Origin: GCA-002733465 sp965230525
GTDB taxonomy: Bacteria; Pseudomonadota; Gammaproteobacteria; Enterobacterales; Kangiellaceae
DNA length: 64,000 nucleotides
Direction: 5' to 3'
Assembly: GCA_965230525.1 (NCBI GenBank)
Contig: OZ246008.1
Coordinates: forward strand, 186,001 to 250,000
The notes below the pieces were generated by a model, which had not been told where the DNA came from, ran no database searches, and worked only from the letters and a program-made list of their open reading frames with translations. This document shows positions 26,249-32,616 of this stretch, piece by piece (position 1 is the first letter of the stretch; every line of letters starts with the position of its first letter). A program made the translations under genes and the position numbers.

Positions 26249-26508
26249 GGTCCTACCCACGAAAATCTGACAATCGTTTATCCACATAATCGTTCATACT
26301 CATTCGGACATAAATACCCCAAAGCTGAATGACGGCGCTGACGATTATAAAAGATTTCAATGTACTCAAATAACCCCGCTCTTAAATCTTCAATGGTTTG
26401 ATAGTTCTCTGCGTAAACAAGCTCGACTTTCAAACGACTAAAGAATGATTCCATCGCGGCATTAACCCAACAGTTACTTTTACGACTCATCGAAAAAATC
26501 TTTAATCT
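26249..26508 (-). pseudogene. IS3-family transposase remnant with one IS end
   Basis: An intact 70-codon piece (26278-26490) encodes the C-terminal end of an IS3-type DDE transposase: SMSRKSNCWVNAAMESFFSR, then FEYIEIFYNRQRRHSALGY. The last catalytic Glu is present, but the two Asp residues and the N-terminal orfA are absent. GGTCCTACCCACGAAAATCTGACA downstream looks like the IS terminal repeat. The fragment is cut off at 26511, where the RAYT element begins. It cannot transpose. Confidence 0.8.
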
Positions 26509-26510
26509 TT

Positions 26511-27309
26511 AGGTCGGACCGCCGTAATTCATTGTAATCATTGGAGTTCGACCTCAATATACAGCCATTTAATCGCTTAAACTAGCCTTTTTACCATCAA
26601 AAAACGCATTGTAAGTGGCAGCGGGTTCATTCACCACACAGGTATCATCTATCAACTTAATCTTCCTGTTTTGGCCTTGCAGACCAAGTGAACCAACAAA
26701 TCCTTCGGTAAACGCTAGTCCGCCAACGACAAGGCTTTTGGTCCATTTTTTCTTCTCTAATATTCGTACCTTGATTTAGGCTTTCTTCAATCCATATTGC
26801 TCGAGCTTTTTTAAGCTCTATTCACTAGTTAGAGAAAATAACTCGAATAACCGTTTTGTATTGATCAGTATCGACCTCAGTTCCGTGATAACGATCTTCC
26901 CAGGAAGCTCCTTTTTATTTTTTCGCCGATTAAATTCTTGTGCGGTTCGGCCTGCGACTAGTTGCATACTGTTGGCAATCGATTGTTGAGAATTACCTTC
27001 GACGAGTAAGTGGATATGATTGGAGGTGATGGTGTAGTTTAGAACGTTTAAACCAAAGCGTTTTTTCGCTTCAAATAACCAATGTTTCAACAGGTCGCGA
27101 TCACGTTTGAACTTGAGTAAAAACTCTTTCTTATGACGCCGGTGAACTCGGTGCCAAATATTGCCTGCCGTATTATGACGATTTCCTCTAGTCATTTGCT
27201 TCTTCCTTAAAGCATTGAAAAACATTCCAAAAAAGTGGTTTTAAGCGTTTATTTACCCATTATATTAACACTTTGTTTATCTTTTTCAATCAGTTACCGA
27301 GGTCCGACC
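26511..27309 (-). mobile_element. Decayed RAYT/REP element
   Basis: AGGTCGGACC (26511-26520) at the left and its reverse complement, AGGTCCGACC-type (27300-27309), at the right bracket a broken RAYT gene. The left end also pairs with GTTCGACCT (26546-26554) to make a REP-like hairpin. REP-like ends next to a REP-associated tyrosine transposase are normal for these elements. It lies just downstream of the attC at 27319, inside the cassette of the gene at 25908. Confidence 0.6.
26569..27195 (-). pseudogene. REP-associated tyrosine transposase (RayT), frameshifted
   Basis: From ATG 27195 the frame reads MTRGNRHNTAGNIWHRVHRR and contains the HUH metal site in NHIHLLVE. In the run of A bases near 26915-26930 the frame shifts: the other frame gives GASWEDRYHGTEVDTDQY, the expected continuation, then fails again. 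The C-terminal part resumes at about 26752-26569 as KWTKSLVVGGLAFTEGFVGS and ends KKASLSD. At least two frameshifts make it a pseudogene; a complete protein would have been roughly 200 residues. Confidence 0.78.
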
Positions 27310-27318
27310 CTCGATGCT

Positions 27319-27391
27319 TTTTAACGCCGCGCTTTGCGGCTATTTTGTAGCGCCAGCGGAAAAACAGTCCGACAACCGCGCCTTGTTAGAA
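27319..27391 (-). repeat. attC-like site 8 (end of PD-(D/E)XK cassette)
   Basis: The 73-base site opens TTTTAACGCCGCG and closes CGCGCCTTGTTAGAA (27377-27391). AACGCC at the left and CCTTGTTAGAAG at the right are shared with the site at 31379. Outer arms pair, and an inner GCCGC/GCGGC hairpin is present. The stop of the gene at 27400 is nine bases before it. Confidence 0.75.
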
Positions 27392-27399
27392 GTAAACTG

Positions 27400-28638
27400 C
27401 TACGGAATATGAAACAGCATCACGGATAGCTTTACTTCACGGTTCTTATCGTCGTTGACATGAAACCGATAGTGATACCAACCTTCATCTTCTTCGCTTA
27501 CGAACCCGAGGTAGTTATCATGTTCAGAAATACATTCTTTGGCCGTTTCTAAAACTGCCGTAAAATCCTTATTTCTAACGAACATCACAACGGCTGCCTT
27601 AGAGTCTCTCCAGGTTAGATAACCAAGCAATTGACTAATGGTTTCTAAAAAGCCTTTTTTACCGTGCCAGAACTTTAGTTCAGCGATAAAAACGTTCTTT
27701 CCTTCATGGCGAAGCATTATGTCCGTTTTACCTGACTTATTAAAAGTCTCTCCTGTTGCTGAACCTTCAAAGTTGGGCTCAAGTATGAGAAGCATATGAT
27801 CTCTCAAATGCTCCTCATCCTTTCCAGAATATGTAGATGGCAAGCGTTCAAATTGCTTGCCTACATCATGTATTATTTTGAGTATCTGAGCGTATATCGT
27901 TGCATCTAGGGTAGGCTCAGGAGTATAGCCTTTCTCGGTAACTTGAGGCTTTGGTTTTGTGGCTATTGCCTTAGTTCTCTTTGCTGGAACTGAAAAAGTA
28001 GATGATTTATTTCCAGATTCCCTTACTGGAACACCTAAAGATGCTATTAGATCATTTTTACTAAGTAGCTGCTCTTTCCTTGCATCAAATATTCGGGATG
28101 CATGTTGCTCGATAGATGCATTAAATTTCTCTAGGTCATTAGTTAGGTAGCCATTTTGGGTTTCAAGGCTTTGTATTGTTCGTTTCGACTCTTGCTTGAT
28201 TCGTTGCGCGTCAAGATTGAAGTTAATTATCTTAAAGCAAATACAACCTTGCTCCAGAGTGATCAGCGGTGCAGACATTGAATACGTACTTGCTCTAACC
28301 TTAAGTAATTCCTGATCGCCGGTAAACGGTAGGTGGAAAACAAGCACATCTCTTGGATATGAGCCCCCCCGATCCATAAAGTAAGAACTAGGGTGCATTT
28401 CAGCAGGTATCATTTCTTCGTGTGTAGAAACCGTAAGACCATCCTTATGAATCTCGATCGGCTCAATAGAAAATTCACTAACTAAGTGCTGAATATATTC
28501 TTCACGATTTACATTAAGGATGTAATCATCGTTTTGATGCTTAACAGCTTGATCAATGGCTGAACGCTGGTTCTCAAGCATCCTTAATCCATCAAATTCA
28601 GAAAAAGCGTGAAATCCGTCTCGTCGATAACCTCTCAT
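27400..28638 (-). CDS. PD-(D/E)XK nuclease-like protein, cassette gene
   Basis: This 412-residue protein is the largest cassette product. Residues 1-140 are an unrecognised domain, 143-193 a likely coiled coil and 205-240 a Lys/Pro-rich linker. The C-terminal domain has a PD-(D/E)XK-type active site: Asp306 in KSGKTDIML, Glu320 and Lys322 in FIAELKFW, then a conserved-looking QLLGYLTWRDSKAAVVMF. Such nuclease folds cut DNA or RNA in restriction and other defence systems. No methylase or partner gene is in the cassette. Antiphage defence is a plausible, untested role; a repair or housekeeping nuclease is the alternative. Confidence 0.72.
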   Translation of the reverse strand: MRGYRRDGFHAFSEFDGLRMLENQRSAIDQAVKHQNDDYILNVNREEYIQHLVSEFSIEPIEIHKDGLTVSTHEEMIPAEMHPSSYFMDRGGSYPRDVLVFHLPFTGDQELLKVRASTYSMSAPLITLEQGCICFKIINFNLDAQRIKQESKRTIQSLETQNGYLTNDLEKFNASIEQHASRIFDARKEQLLSKNDLIASLGVPVRESGNKSSTFSVPAKRTKAIATKPKPQVTEKGYTPEPTLDATIYAQILKIIHDVGKQFERLPSTYSGKDEEHLRDHMLLILEPNFEGSATGETFNKSGKTDIMLRHEGKNVFIAELKFWHGKKGFLETISQLLGYLTWRDSKAAVVMFVRNKDFTAVLETAKECISEHDNYLGFVSEEDEGWYHYRFHVNDDKNREVKLSVMLFHIP

Positions 28639-28651
28639 AACTATCCTTTAC

Positions 28652-28713
28652 TTGTAACGCCTTGCTAAGAAGCGCTGTTGTTAATGGCGCTTTTCTTCAG
28701 CGCCTGGTTATGT
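28652..28713 (-). repeat. attC-like site 7
   Basis: The 62-base site runs from TTGTAACGCC to CAGCGCCTGGTTATGT. AAGAAGCGC pairs with GCGCTTTTCTT, which has two unpaired T bases, around TGTTGTTAATG. The stop codon of the gene at 28665 lies within it. It is one of the clearest sites of the array. Confidence 0.8.
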
Positions 28714-28949
28714 TTCTTTCCAAACCTGCGAAAAATGTATTTAAGCAAGAATAAACTTGAAATGATAACAAAAAGCCAAAAACTTAAAATCAGGACAACG
28801 ACAACTGTCGGGCCAGTTGAAACTGAAAATAATCCACAATCGTAGCCACAAGTTTCATTTCTATAATATGACCATAATAGAAATATAAAGCTTAAACCCG
28901 CAGTTGCCGTATAGAAAACCTTTTCGTTTCTGCTAAACAACTTTTCCAT
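28665..28949 (-). CDS. Hypothetical two-helix membrane protein, cassette gene
   Basis: This 94-residue protein starts at ATG 28949. Two hydrophobic segments (about 10-28 and 46-72) are separated by a Cys-containing loop (NETCGYDCGLF). The basic tail (RRFGKKHNQALKK) is partly coded by the attC, so the C-terminus was set by the recombination site. No family recognised. Confidence 0.6.
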   Translation of the reverse strand: MEKLFSRNEKVFYTATAGLSFIFLLWSYYRNETCGYDCGLFSVSTGPTVVVVLILSFWLFVIISSLFLLKYIFRRFGKKHNQALKKSAINNSAS

Positions 28950-28962
28950 AAGTTAACTCATA

Positions 28963-29010
28963 TCTTAACGCTTCAAACAGTAGTTCATCTACTGCTTTGA
29001 CTGGTTAGAT
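28963..29010 (-). repeat. attC-like site 6
   Basis: This 48-base site has TCTTAAC at the left and GTTAGAT (a full GTTRRRY) at the right. CAAACAGTAG pairs with CTACTGCTTTG around TTCAT, with one extrahelical C, the hallmark of attC folding. The stop of the gene at 28989 overlaps the stem. Confidence 0.82.
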
Positions 29011-29501
29011 TTTCTTATTAGGTCGAACTCAATGATCTCGATGAATACTTCATCGTGAGGCACAGCTGTTCTGTCAATTTCTATTTTGGTTGGATAAGCA
29101 TAACCCCAGTGATGCATTACTTCTACTTTCATTGGGCTCTTCTTGTATTGCTCATCAATGAAATTAAATAACTCTGGTATAGTTTTAAAATTTTCTGGTT
29201 TCGGGGTCATATGTGTGTTCATTGTTGGATGTAAGTTCACTACCTTGTGAATCTTCCCATCTAACACGAATATCTGAACTAAGGGGAAGAGGTTAAGTTC
29301 ATTGTCGTTACCGCCATTCTTTACGACAAATACATAATTCTGAGGATTAAAATCGTTCCATTTATCTTTCGGAGATGAATCTGGGTGGAATAAAAAGAAT
29401 CTATCTAACTCGCGTTCGTCGCTTTCGAGTTCACTAACGCTTTCATTCGCTCCAGCGCTACTGATATTTAGTAGAAAGAGTAAGGGAAGTAATCTATTCA
29501 T
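28989..29501 (-). CDS. Hypothetical secreted protein, cassette gene
   Basis: This 170-residue protein starts with a signal peptide (MNRLLPLLFLLNISSAGA). The mature part is soluble, with an acidic start (SELESDERELDRF) and mixed alpha/beta character, including NYVFVVKNGGND and VEVMHHWGYAYPTKIEIDR. I recognise no family. It should be periplasmic or secreted. The stop codon lies in the attC at 28963. Confidence 0.62.
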   Translation of the reverse strand: MNRLLPLLFLLNISSAGANESVSELESDERELDRFFLFHPDSSPKDKWNDFNPQNYVFVVKNGGNDNELNLFPLVQIFVLDGKIHKVVNLHPTMNTHMTPKPENFKTIPELFNFIDEQYKKSPMKVEVMHHWGYAYPTKIEIDRTAVPHDEVFIEIIEFDLIRKSNQSKQ

Positions 29502-29589
29502 TTTTATTGTTATTCTCTTTCATTTACTTGATTAGTACTAACGACAATTCGAAGAAAAGGGGTTACGTATAGAGCAAAGGTCTTTAAAC

Positions 29590-29646
29590 ATCTAACGCCT
29601 CAAGCAGAATTGCGTTTTTCGCATATGCAGCCTTGACTGGTTATAC
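29590..29646 (-). repeat. attC-like site 5
   Basis: This 57-base site has ATCTAAC (a full RYYYAAC) followed by GCC at the left and GTTATAC at the right. CAAGCAGAATTGCG pairs imperfectly with CGCATATGCAGCCTTG around TTTTT. The TAA of the gene at 29641 is formed by its right end. Confidence 0.82.
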
Positions 29647-30096
29647 ATTTGCTCTTTCAACCCCTTGCTTAACCAGAGAGAAGAATAAAGCATAATAAGC
29701 TGGAGTTAGTGCTATGAAAATCCATGTAAAAATACTAGCAGAAATAAAGGCAGAGTAATATCCATAAAGCAGTACAACGTAAACCGCCCAATAAGCGGTT
29801 TGTGACTTGACTGTAGCTGGAAACCCAATAACTATTAGGGCTTCTATTACGGAAACTTCCTGATTTTTCTCACACGACTTGTAAACGCTAATTATAGAAA
29901 AATAAGAAACTAAAGCTGATACAGCAAAAGCGATGATAGTATACGAGTTAGCCCCGTAGCCAAATAAGAGCCCAGTGATAGAGAGCAATATCAATTGCAA
30001 GAAAAGTGTAGCAATGTAATATTTTGTCTTATCCCATTCGGACATGACTTTATCTCTTAAGTCCTGCGCTACTTTATCTACATCCCAAAATTTCAT
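29641..30096 (-). CDS. Hypothetical four-helix membrane protein, cassette gene
   Basis: This 151-residue protein has CGGAG six bases upstream of ATG 30096; a longer reading from TTG 30174 would translate the upstream attC and is unlikely. A polar N-terminus (MKFWDVDKVAQDLRDKVMSE) precedes four hydrophobic segments between about 28 and 142. No family recognised. Its stop is in the attC at 29590. Confidence 0.62.
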   Translation of the reverse strand: MKFWDVDKVAQDLRDKVMSEWDKTKYYIATLFLQLILLSITGLLFGYGANSYTIIAFAVSALVSYFSIISVYKSCEKNQEVSVIEALIVIGFPATVKSQTAYWAVYVVLLYGYYSAFISASIFTWIFIALTPAYYALFFSLVKQGVERANV

Positions 30097-30117
30097 CACC
30101 ACTCCGTATTGTTCTTT

Positions 30118-30183
30118 GTATAACGCTCGCCTCAATAGAGGCTGTTTTTTGTTTTTGCCTTCAATTGCAGGCAATTGTTAACT
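30118..30183 (-). repeat. attC-like site 4
   Basis: This 66-base site runs from GTATAACGC to GTTAACT. GCCTCAAT pairs with ATTGCAGGC with one bulge, then AGAGGC with GCCTTC, around a T-rich loop. The stop of the gene at 30178 lies at its right end. Confidence 0.72.
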
Positions 30184-30510
30184 ACTTTGTACATAAACAA
30201 GATAAAGCATGTAAATTGAAATTATGCTTAAAACAGCAAAGATAATAGCTCGAATAACTATTACAGGCCAGCTCGTCATAATTCTTTGGATTTTACTATT
30301 TCTATAATCACGATATAAATATAGCGAGATTACATAATGCAGAATAATTATTACTCCCGCTGCTTGTATTCTTCCCCCGATATCTGAGGCTTGGCCACCA
30401 ACAAAATGATAAGTAACTAAACCAATAACAATTGGGATAATTAAAAATGCCCAAAGCAGTTTGGGCCGCTTACTAATAAAGTTAACATATATTCGCGGTA
30501 TTGATATCAT
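30178..30510 (-). CDS. Hypothetical three-helix membrane protein, cassette gene
   Basis: This 110-residue protein is taken from ATG 30510 (MISIPRIYVN). A TTG-like start at 30531 would lie in the upstream attC. Hydrophobic segments are at about 18-39, 47-66 and 79-105. I see no good ribosome site, so it may depend on translation signals from the preceding cassette, or the start may differ. No family recognised. Confidence 0.55.
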   Translation of the reverse strand: MISIPRIYVNFISKRPKLLWAFLIIPIVIGLVTYHFVGGQASDIGGRIQAAGVIIILHYVISLYLYRDYRNSKIQRIMTSWPVIVIRAIIFAVLSIISIYMLYLVYVQSS

Positions 30511-30515
30511 ATGAG

Positions 30516-30590
30516 AGTTAACGCCGAGCACAACTGCAAAACGCTTTTCTGTTTTGTCGGTTGCTGCCGTTTGTTCTTGGCGAGTTAATA
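30516..30590 (-). repeat. attC-like site 3 (end of the gene-less cassette)
   Basis: This 75-base site runs from AGTTAACGCC to GGCGAGTTAATA. Inner arms CAAAACG and TGTTTTG, and CAAC with GTTG, pair with bulges around CTTTTC. It follows a cassette without a convincing gene. Confidence 0.7.
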
Positions 30591-30891
30591 TTAGCTATCA
30601 GTCTAGTGACGGTTTTTCTCACTTGATTGATACCTTCGGACACAACGAGTTTACGCGAGGAAGAAAACAAAGAAAACACGGCGACGGGACACGCTTCACT
30701 GTAAAAGCAAGTTCGGATCCGTTTGGAAACAAGCCGAGTTTCAACGTGTCCGCTCTTGCTTTTACAGTAATGCTGATAATTTGGCACGTCAACTCCTTTA
30801 TTTTTTTAGGGCGCTTTCCCTGCTATTTTCACTGATTATTGTTGCAGTGACACAATCTCATTAAGCCATAAAATGGTTTCTGACTTGATGC
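30591..30891. other. Cassette body without a convincing gene; 14-bp inverted repeat
   Basis: This is the only unit of the array with no well-supported minus-strand gene. A reading frame from GTG 30787 runs right through the attC and has no ribosome site or family signature. The main structure is a perfect 14-base inverted repeat, ACTGTAAAAGCAAG (30698-30711) against CTTGCTTTTACAGT (30755-30768). GGACAC and GTGTCC, just outside and inside the arms, also face each other. It may encode a structured RNA, carry a promoter, or be gene debris. Confidence 0.45.
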
Positions 30892-30939
30892 CAGGAACGC
30901 TTCATTCAACAGATATTCTGTTGCAATGATTTGTTAATT
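30892..30939 (-). repeat. attC-like site 2
   Basis: This 48-base site has CAGGAAC at the left and GTTAATT at the right. CATTCAACAG pairs with CTGTTGCAATG around ATATT, leaving one extrahelical G. The stop of the gene at 30906 lies inside. Confidence 0.75.
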
Positions 30940-31352
30940 GATTTGTCGTAAAACTTATTTATGACATACTGAAAATACATCACATGAAAAATCGACGAAA
31001 AATATGCATTCAACCATCGCTCTTGACCTTTGGTAGCACCCGAAAGCATGTTCAATTTATTTCTCACTTTTACGATCCAAACAACATCAAGAATCGAAGA
31101 TAGAATATGAATCGGCAAATGAGTTTTAAGAATTTCTGTATCAGGCAAGTGAATGACTCCCCAAACAAGCGAAGCTAAAGAAATACCAAATAAAAACACT
31201 GTAAGCAATATAAAACATCCCGAAATCTCACTACTGTGTTTATTGATCTCTCTCGATAATTGAAAGAGTTTATAGATAAGATAAGCCCCGATTGTAACTA
31301 CACAGAGAATTAACACCTTCAAAACCGACTCTTTTCTAAAGTTATATTCCAT
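30906..31352 (-). CDS. Hypothetical multi-pass membrane protein, cassette gene
   Basis: This 148-residue protein starts at ATG 31352. Hydrophobic segments are at about 9-30 and 45-68, with weaker ones near 82-96 and 115-132. The C-terminal residues are coded by the attC. The layout (two strong helices, a short basic loop, then two weak helices) gives no family that I know. Confidence 0.6.
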   Translation of the reverse strand: MEYNFRKESVLKVLILCVVTIGAYLIYKLFQLSREINKHSSEISGCFILLTVFLFGISLASLVWGVIHLPDTEILKTHLPIHILSSILDVVWIVKVRNKLNMLSGATKGQERWLNAYFSSIFHVMYFQYVINKFYDKSINKSLQQNIC

Positions 31353-31378
31353 TATCTAATTTCCGGAGCCCATTTTGA

Positions 31379-31495
31379 AATTAACGCCGTATTCAGTTGC
31401 GGTTTTTGTGGAGCTTGTTTTTGGGTAAAATGGAGCGCAGCGACTACCCAAAAACAAGCGGAGCAAAAAACGTCAACTGCAATACCTTGTTAGAA
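31379..31495 (-). repeat. attC-like site 1, long VCR-like stem
   Basis: At 117 bases this is the longest site, similar in size to Vibrio VCRs. It runs from AATTAACGCC to CCTTGTTAGAA. The two arms pair over most of their length with small bulges: CAGTTG with CAACTG, GCTTGTTTTTGGGTA with TACCCAAAAACAAGC, around a loop of about 18 bases. The stop of the gene at 31490 lies at the right end. Confidence 0.85.
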
Positions 31496-31924
31496 GCGTT
31501 GCTGGCGACGAAAGCACCGACCACAAATAGTGACTTTATCACACTCCACTTCAACTCTTTCTGTACTATTAATGACAAATTCACTATTTTCACTATGGCC
31601 AATAGCTTTTCCAAATAACTCTCGATCAAAGTATGTTTCTATCGCTTCACTGAAGGCTTCAGGATGATCAAAAGCTTGATTGATTCCGACATAGCCCATT
31701 TGACTAAATGCAGATGTTTCATTGCATTTGAGATCATCGGCTTTTATTTCCTCTAAACAATTATTATATGAACCAACCATTAGAGTAATAAATTCTTCTC
31801 TAGCAATACAAAACTCGTATGGAAAGACCTCAACTTCATCAGAGTCGAAGCGGCCATAGTTGAGTCCGTCATTGAAGGTAACCTCATCAAATGATTTATC
31901 TTTTTCGCTGATGGAGACTTTCAT
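31490..31924 (-). CDS. Hypothetical acidic soluble protein, first cassette gene
   Basis: This 144-residue protein starts at ATG 31924. AGAAGG from the upstream recombination boundary serves as its ribosome site, so the joint itself supplies translation. The protein is acidic (for example ESDERE-like runs such as DSDEVEVFPYE). It ends in CDKVTICGRCFRRQQRF, where two Cys form a C-x2-C pair that could bind metal. No family recognised. Confidence 0.6.
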   Translation of the reverse strand: MKVSISEKDKSFDEVTFNDGLNYGRFDSDEVEVFPYEFCIAREEFITLMVGSYNNCLEEIKADDLKCNETSAFSQMGYVGINQAFDHPEAFSEAIETYFDRELFGKAIGHSENSEFVINSTERVEVECDKVTICGRCFRRQQRF

Positions 31925-31934
31925 CGATATTGCC

Positions 31935-32262
31935 TTCTAACAGCTGATTGTATTCAGTAAAACACAATTAAATTCAAACACCCGTTTTGATTTTACCGAA
32001 TTTTTTATTAATATCCGATACTTACGCAACTTCAGCAAGAAGTCAATCCCGTAACTACGTAACTTTACTGAACATAGTTCCGGAATCACTTTTTAGCGCC
32101 CTTTTAAATCAATAACTTACAAATATTAGGCGTCGTAGTTACAGGAATCACAAACAATCAAGAGAGTTGCACAGATCAATTTCTAGCAACTGTATGCGCT
32201 TTTGGACTGTTCGGTATCTAGAACAACTGCTGGGTCATCCATTCTAAAGTTCACCAAAGGCT
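31935..32262. other. Array boundary and adjoining gap, possible attI region
   Basis: TTCTAAC (31935-31941) is the single R-type box that bounds the first cassette. In a complete integron attI and the divergent integrase gene would follow here. No gene is visible in the remaining 321 bases. GTAACTACG (32051-32059) and CGTAGTTAC (32134-32142) are inverted, and GGAATCAC occurs beside each arm (32091 and 32143). This could be a relic of the integron platform or an unrelated element. Confidence 0.4.
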
Positions 32263-32466
32263 ATGATAAACTCACAACTAAGTGCTCCCATCTACAAGCG
32301 AAAAACAATGTTACTTTGGATAGCTATTGCCGTTTTTGGATTTTCTATTGCGTCGACTTGGTACAATGCGTCAAAGAAAACCAATGAAAGAAAGAACAAA
32401 TTAGACTCTATCAGAAAACAGATTGAAGAAAATGAAAAAGCGAAAGCGCGGGAAGCAAATAAGTAG
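32263..32466 (+). CDS. Hypothetical small membrane protein
   Basis: This 67-residue protein has one membrane helix (about 17-34, LLWIAIAVFGFSIAS) followed by a charged helix likely to be a coiled coil (KKTNERKNKLDSIRKQIEEN). A second start at ATG 32308 would give 52 residues beginning with the helix. The helix-plus-coil design is common in small envelope proteins. Codon use is plausible, but no family is recognised. Confidence 0.5.
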   Translation: MINSQLSAPIYKRKTMLLWIAIAVFGFSIASTWYNASKKTNERKNKLDSIRKQIEENEKAKAREANK

Positions 32467-32616
32467 CCTCAAGTCCAGCTCAAAAACTCCACTCCCCCAC
32501 TAGAAAGGAGTTTAATTCCCCCAGCATTCTTAGTCTTTTCTCCGTGCCCTCCGTACCCACAGCGCTCCGCGGGGCAAGCTTTGCCTCCGTGGTGAATAAT
32601 CTTTTAATCTTATAAG

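Larger units (their letters stand above)
25338..31941 (-). mobile_element. Integron cassette array without integrase (CALIN-type)
   Basis: Ten sites of 41-117 bases share AAC(G) at the left, GTTA at the right, and an imperfect stem with unpaired bases inside. They divide the region into ten units. In nine units a minus-strand gene comes first and its site follows, as in gene cassettes; in seven of these the stop codon lies inside the site. Site sequences differ widely, but ends such as AACGCC...CCTTGTTAGAAG recur (27319 and 31379). A lone TTCTAAC boundary at 31935 marks where the first cassette joins. No tyrosine recombinase gene is within the window, so the array is integrase-less here or its integrase is elsewhere. 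Confidence 0.82.

Noticed and set aside
30518..30787. 89-codon minus-strand frame in the gene-less cassette
   Set aside because: It starts at GTG with no ribosome site and runs through the whole attC; its Cys/Arg/Ser content gives no sign of a fold. It is kept only as a remote possibility.
32520..32600. Repeat-like CTCCGTGCCCTCCGTA text before the MarR-GNAT gene
   Set aside because: It resembles short text found in many genomes, but one partial copy in this window cannot support a named element.
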